NCBI GenBank assembly: GCA_018607725.1 | Contig: JABBAY010000156.1 | Span: 1-33,079, forward strand | Direction: 5' to 3' | DNA length: 33,079 nt | Source of the DNA: K189A clade bacterium | GTDB lineage: Bacteria; Pseudomonadota; Gammaproteobacteria; Pseudomonadales; Azotimanducaceae | Shown here: piece by piece, positions 31,491 through 33,079 of the stretch | Layout of the letters: every line of letters starts with the position of its first letter | Numbering within the stretch: position 1 is the stretch's first letter | Notes under the pieces: model-generated | The model's input: only the letters and a program-made list of their open reading frames with translations | Databases searched by the model: none | Told to the model about the DNA's origin: nothing | Made by a program: the position numbers and the translations under genes

Positions 31491-32800
31491 GTACACTCTA
31501 CTGGCTAAATGATGACTTGCGCTTGCGAGACAATCCCGCGCTGAACGCCGCAGCCGAAGATGATGCGCTGACCATCTTATTCTGCCTGGATGAACGAAGA
31601 CTCAAAACAGATCGTTTTTCGAATAGCCGGATGGGCGAGCATCGGTGGGATTTTCTTCGAGCATCCCTACAGGATCTGCACAAAAGCTTGGTAAAACTCG
31701 GCCAGCGACTGCATATTTTAGAAGGTAATCCGCAGCTGATCGTTACCAGCCTGTTGAACTCTGGACGCTTTCAGCGGATCGTGCGCAGTCGTCAACACAG
31801 CAGCGACCAAACAGCAATGTGGCAGTCTCTGCGTCTGGCGCACCCAAACATCTTATTCGAGGAATACGACAGCACTACCTTGTACCTGCAGGACAACGTG
31901 CAATTTACCAACCGATTTCCAGCTACATTCTCCGAGTTTAGGCGAGCTTTAGATGCTGTGGCGTTCAGACCATCATCAATCCAGCCCATGAGCTTACCAA
32001 GTCCTGCGTTGATCACGCTGGACAACATCATGGTGGCTGAAACCAGCAGCACTCAGCACCCTCGTGGTGGTGAGACCGCCGGCGCTCAGCACCTCGACAA
32101 GTATTTCAGCTCCAACGCCGCCTCCAGCTACAAAGACACTCGAAATCAGTTTTTTGGGGAGCGATATGCCACAGGGTTCTCGTCGTGGCTAGCACTGGGT
32201 TGTGTTTCGCCCGTGCAGATATTCGAGCTACTGCGCCTCTACGAGTCACGCCATGGCGCCAATGAGTCAACAGGCTGGATCCTCTTCGAGCTCATGTGGC
32301 GGGAATTTTTTCGCTGGCATGCAAACTACCACGAAGCAGCCCTGTTTGAGTTTAGTGGGATCTCCGGGCAGCGGCCGCTAACCAGCTTTTATCCAGAACG
32401 CTTCTTCAAATGGCGAGATGGCAACACACCTTGGCCAATCGTCAATGCCTGCATGAACGAACTCAAGCAGACTGGTTTGCTTAGCAATCGTGGTCGACAA
32501 ATCGTAGCGAGCTGCTTGGTCAATGAACTTGGATTGGACTGGCGCTGCGGCGCAGGCTATTTCGAGCAGCAACTTATAGACTATGATGCCTGCAGCAACT
32601 GGGGTAACTGGCAGTACATCGCCGGCGTTGGCTCAGATCCCCGCGGCGGTCGCCATTTCAATCTCGACAAGCAAGCCGAAATTTGGGATGGCACAGGTGC
32701 CTATCGACGCCGCTGGGCTGGCACAACCCCCACAGGGCCCCTCGATAGCAGGGATTATTATGACTGGCCAGTAGCAGCAGGACCGGTTGACGCACCATAA
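31487..32800 (+). CDS. Cryptochrome DASH / photolyase family protein
   Basis: A 437-aa FAD-binding photolyase-family protein. The N-terminal alpha/beta domain (about 1-170) begins TLYWLNDDLRLRDNPAL. The helical FAD domain contains ELMWREFFRWHANYH, SNRGRQIVASCLVNELGLDW and SNWGNWQYIAGVGSDPRGG, the cry-DASH-specific wording of the flavin pocket. Cry-DASH proteins repair cyclobutane dimers in single-stranded or looped DNA with blue light and may also sense light. Neighbours support the call: DUF3429 upstream and a DUF2256 protein downstream, the latter a habitual partner of cry-DASH. Subfamily assignment rather than CPD photolyase is likely but made by motif recognition. Confidence 0.92.
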   Translation: MSTLYWLNDDLRLRDNPALNAAAEDDALTILFCLDERRLKTDRFSNSRMGEHRWDFLRASLQDLHKSLVKLGQRLHILEGNPQLIVTSLLNSGRFQRIVRSRQHSSDQTAMWQSLRLAHPNILFEEYDSTTLYLQDNVQFTNRFPATFSEFRRALDAVAFRPSSIQPMSLPSPALITLDNIMVAETSSTQHPRGGETAGAQHLDKYFSSNAASSYKDTRNQFFGERYATGFSSWLALGCVSPVQIFELLRLYESRHGANESTGWILFELMWREFFRWHANYHEAALFEFSGISGQRPLTSFYPERFFKWRDGNTPWPIVNACMNELKQTGLLSNRGRQIVASCLVNELGLDWRCGAGYFEQQLIDYDACSNWGNWQYIAGVGSDPRGGRHFNLDKQAEIWDGTGAYRRRWAGTTPTGPLDSRDYYDWPVAAGPVDAP

Positions 32801-32936
32801 ATCCCAACTACCCACTAAGCGTTGTCTGGCCTGCCATCGATCATTTTCGTGGCGCAAAAAATGGACCCGTGACTGGCCGCAGGTCAAATATTGTGGAGAG
32901 CGCTGCCGCCGGCAAACGAAAAAGATCTGCGACTAA
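32787..32936 (+). CDS. DUF2256 zinc-ribbon protein (49 aa)
   Basis: A short gene overlapping the end of cry-DASH by 14 bases in another frame. The product begins THHKSQLPTK after the initiator, then RCLACHRSFSWRKKW, WPQVKYCGERCRR, and ends KICD. Cys-x2-Cys and Cys-x3-Cys make a probable zinc-binding site, and this wording is the DUF2256 signature. The start codon is TTG 32787-32789, with AGGA four bases upstream; it is the only start-type codon after the in-frame stop at 32772-32774 that gives the conserved N-terminus. DUF2256 genes commonly sit beside cry-DASH, but the function is not known. Confidence 0.85.
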   Translation: MTHHKSQLPTKRCLACHRSFSWRKKWTRDWPQVKYCGERCRRQTKKICD

Positions 32937-32942
32937 CGGATA

Positions 32943-33079
32943 CTACAGAATCCCATGCGGTTCGGTAGCCCCTCCATAATCGATATCTGCAGGAATGTTG
33001 GGAACCCGATGCAAAGATGGTAATGTCTTAACGGTTTTTCGACATTCGACCTCACTCCCGCTTATATCGGCTCGAACAG
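32943..33079 (-). CDS. Possible 3' end of a minus-strand gene, cut by the window edge
   Basis: One minus-strand frame is open for 45 codons from the window edge to TAG at 32943-32945. The predicted end, TLPSLHRVPNIPADIDYGG followed by ATEPHGIL, looks protein-like (Pro/Ile/Asp-rich turns) but matches nothing I know. An open run this long arises by chance often enough that it remains tentative. Confidence 0.3.
   Translation of the reverse strand, partial: VRADISGSEVECRKTVKTLPSLHRVPNIPADIDYGGATEPHGIL

Overview
The window looks like chromosomal DNA of a free-living, probably aquatic gammaproteobacterium. Pointers are a FabY-type ketoacyl synthase, a holD-like/rimI overlapping pair, SlyX, PrfC, an Fe-S class I fumarase and a cry-DASH photolyase. 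Base composition is near 50% GC throughout, genes are tightly packed, and I see no rRNA, tRNA, insertion sequence, phage gene or CRISPR array. The genus cannot be named from the sequence.

Layout. (a) 1-5400: a quinone oxidoreductase, slyX, and a stand-alone hisF-hisH pair on the minus strand. Divergent from hisH is an unusual fusion of a GntR/YtrA-type DNA-binding domain to a complete AIR synthase (PurM) of the type I associate with Bacteroidetes. A perfect 8-bp-arm palindrome lies between them. A LysR regulator follows. (b) 5750-10700: one very large biotin-dependent carboxylase with domain order CT-alpha, unknown ~480-residue block, CT-beta, biotin carboxylase, BCCP. (c) 10870-17600: fumarase, a MaoC-like hydratase, an acyl desaturase, a thiolase and FabY, i.e. 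lipid and acyl-CoA metabolism. (d) 17660-22310: prfC, rimI, holD-like, tesB and a crotonase. (e) 22526-30497: eight minus-strand genes that overlap or nearly abut, in transcription order: a small XpaC-like membrane-anchored protein, a TelA family protein, a DUF4178-like protein, a 559-aa anchored protein with a Gly/Ser/Tyr-rich tail, a DUF350 membrane protein, a membrane-embedded spermidine-synthase homologue, a K+ channel with a TrkA-N (RCK) domain, and S-adenosylmethionine decarboxylase. (f) 31047-32936: DUF3429 protein, cry-DASH and a 49-aa DUF2256 zinc-ribbon protein on the plus strand, overlapping head to tail.

The two most interesting systems are region (e), which appears to couple polyamine (or aminopropyl-compound) synthesis at the membrane to K+ flux and to TelA/DUF350-type envelope-stress proteins, and the GntR-PurM/hisHF locus in (a). 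HisHF releases AICAR, a purine intermediate, and PurM makes an earlier purine intermediate, AIR, so the DNA-binding enzyme could link purine and histidine synthesis. The large carboxylase is a third oddity, because its carboxyltransferase halves are in swapped order relative to the usual single-chain enzymes.

Two intergenic arrays about 5.5 kb apart each carry five copies of an 8-bp core, GCTTTGAT or a one-base variant, at 14-15 bp spacing. They may be one repeat family.
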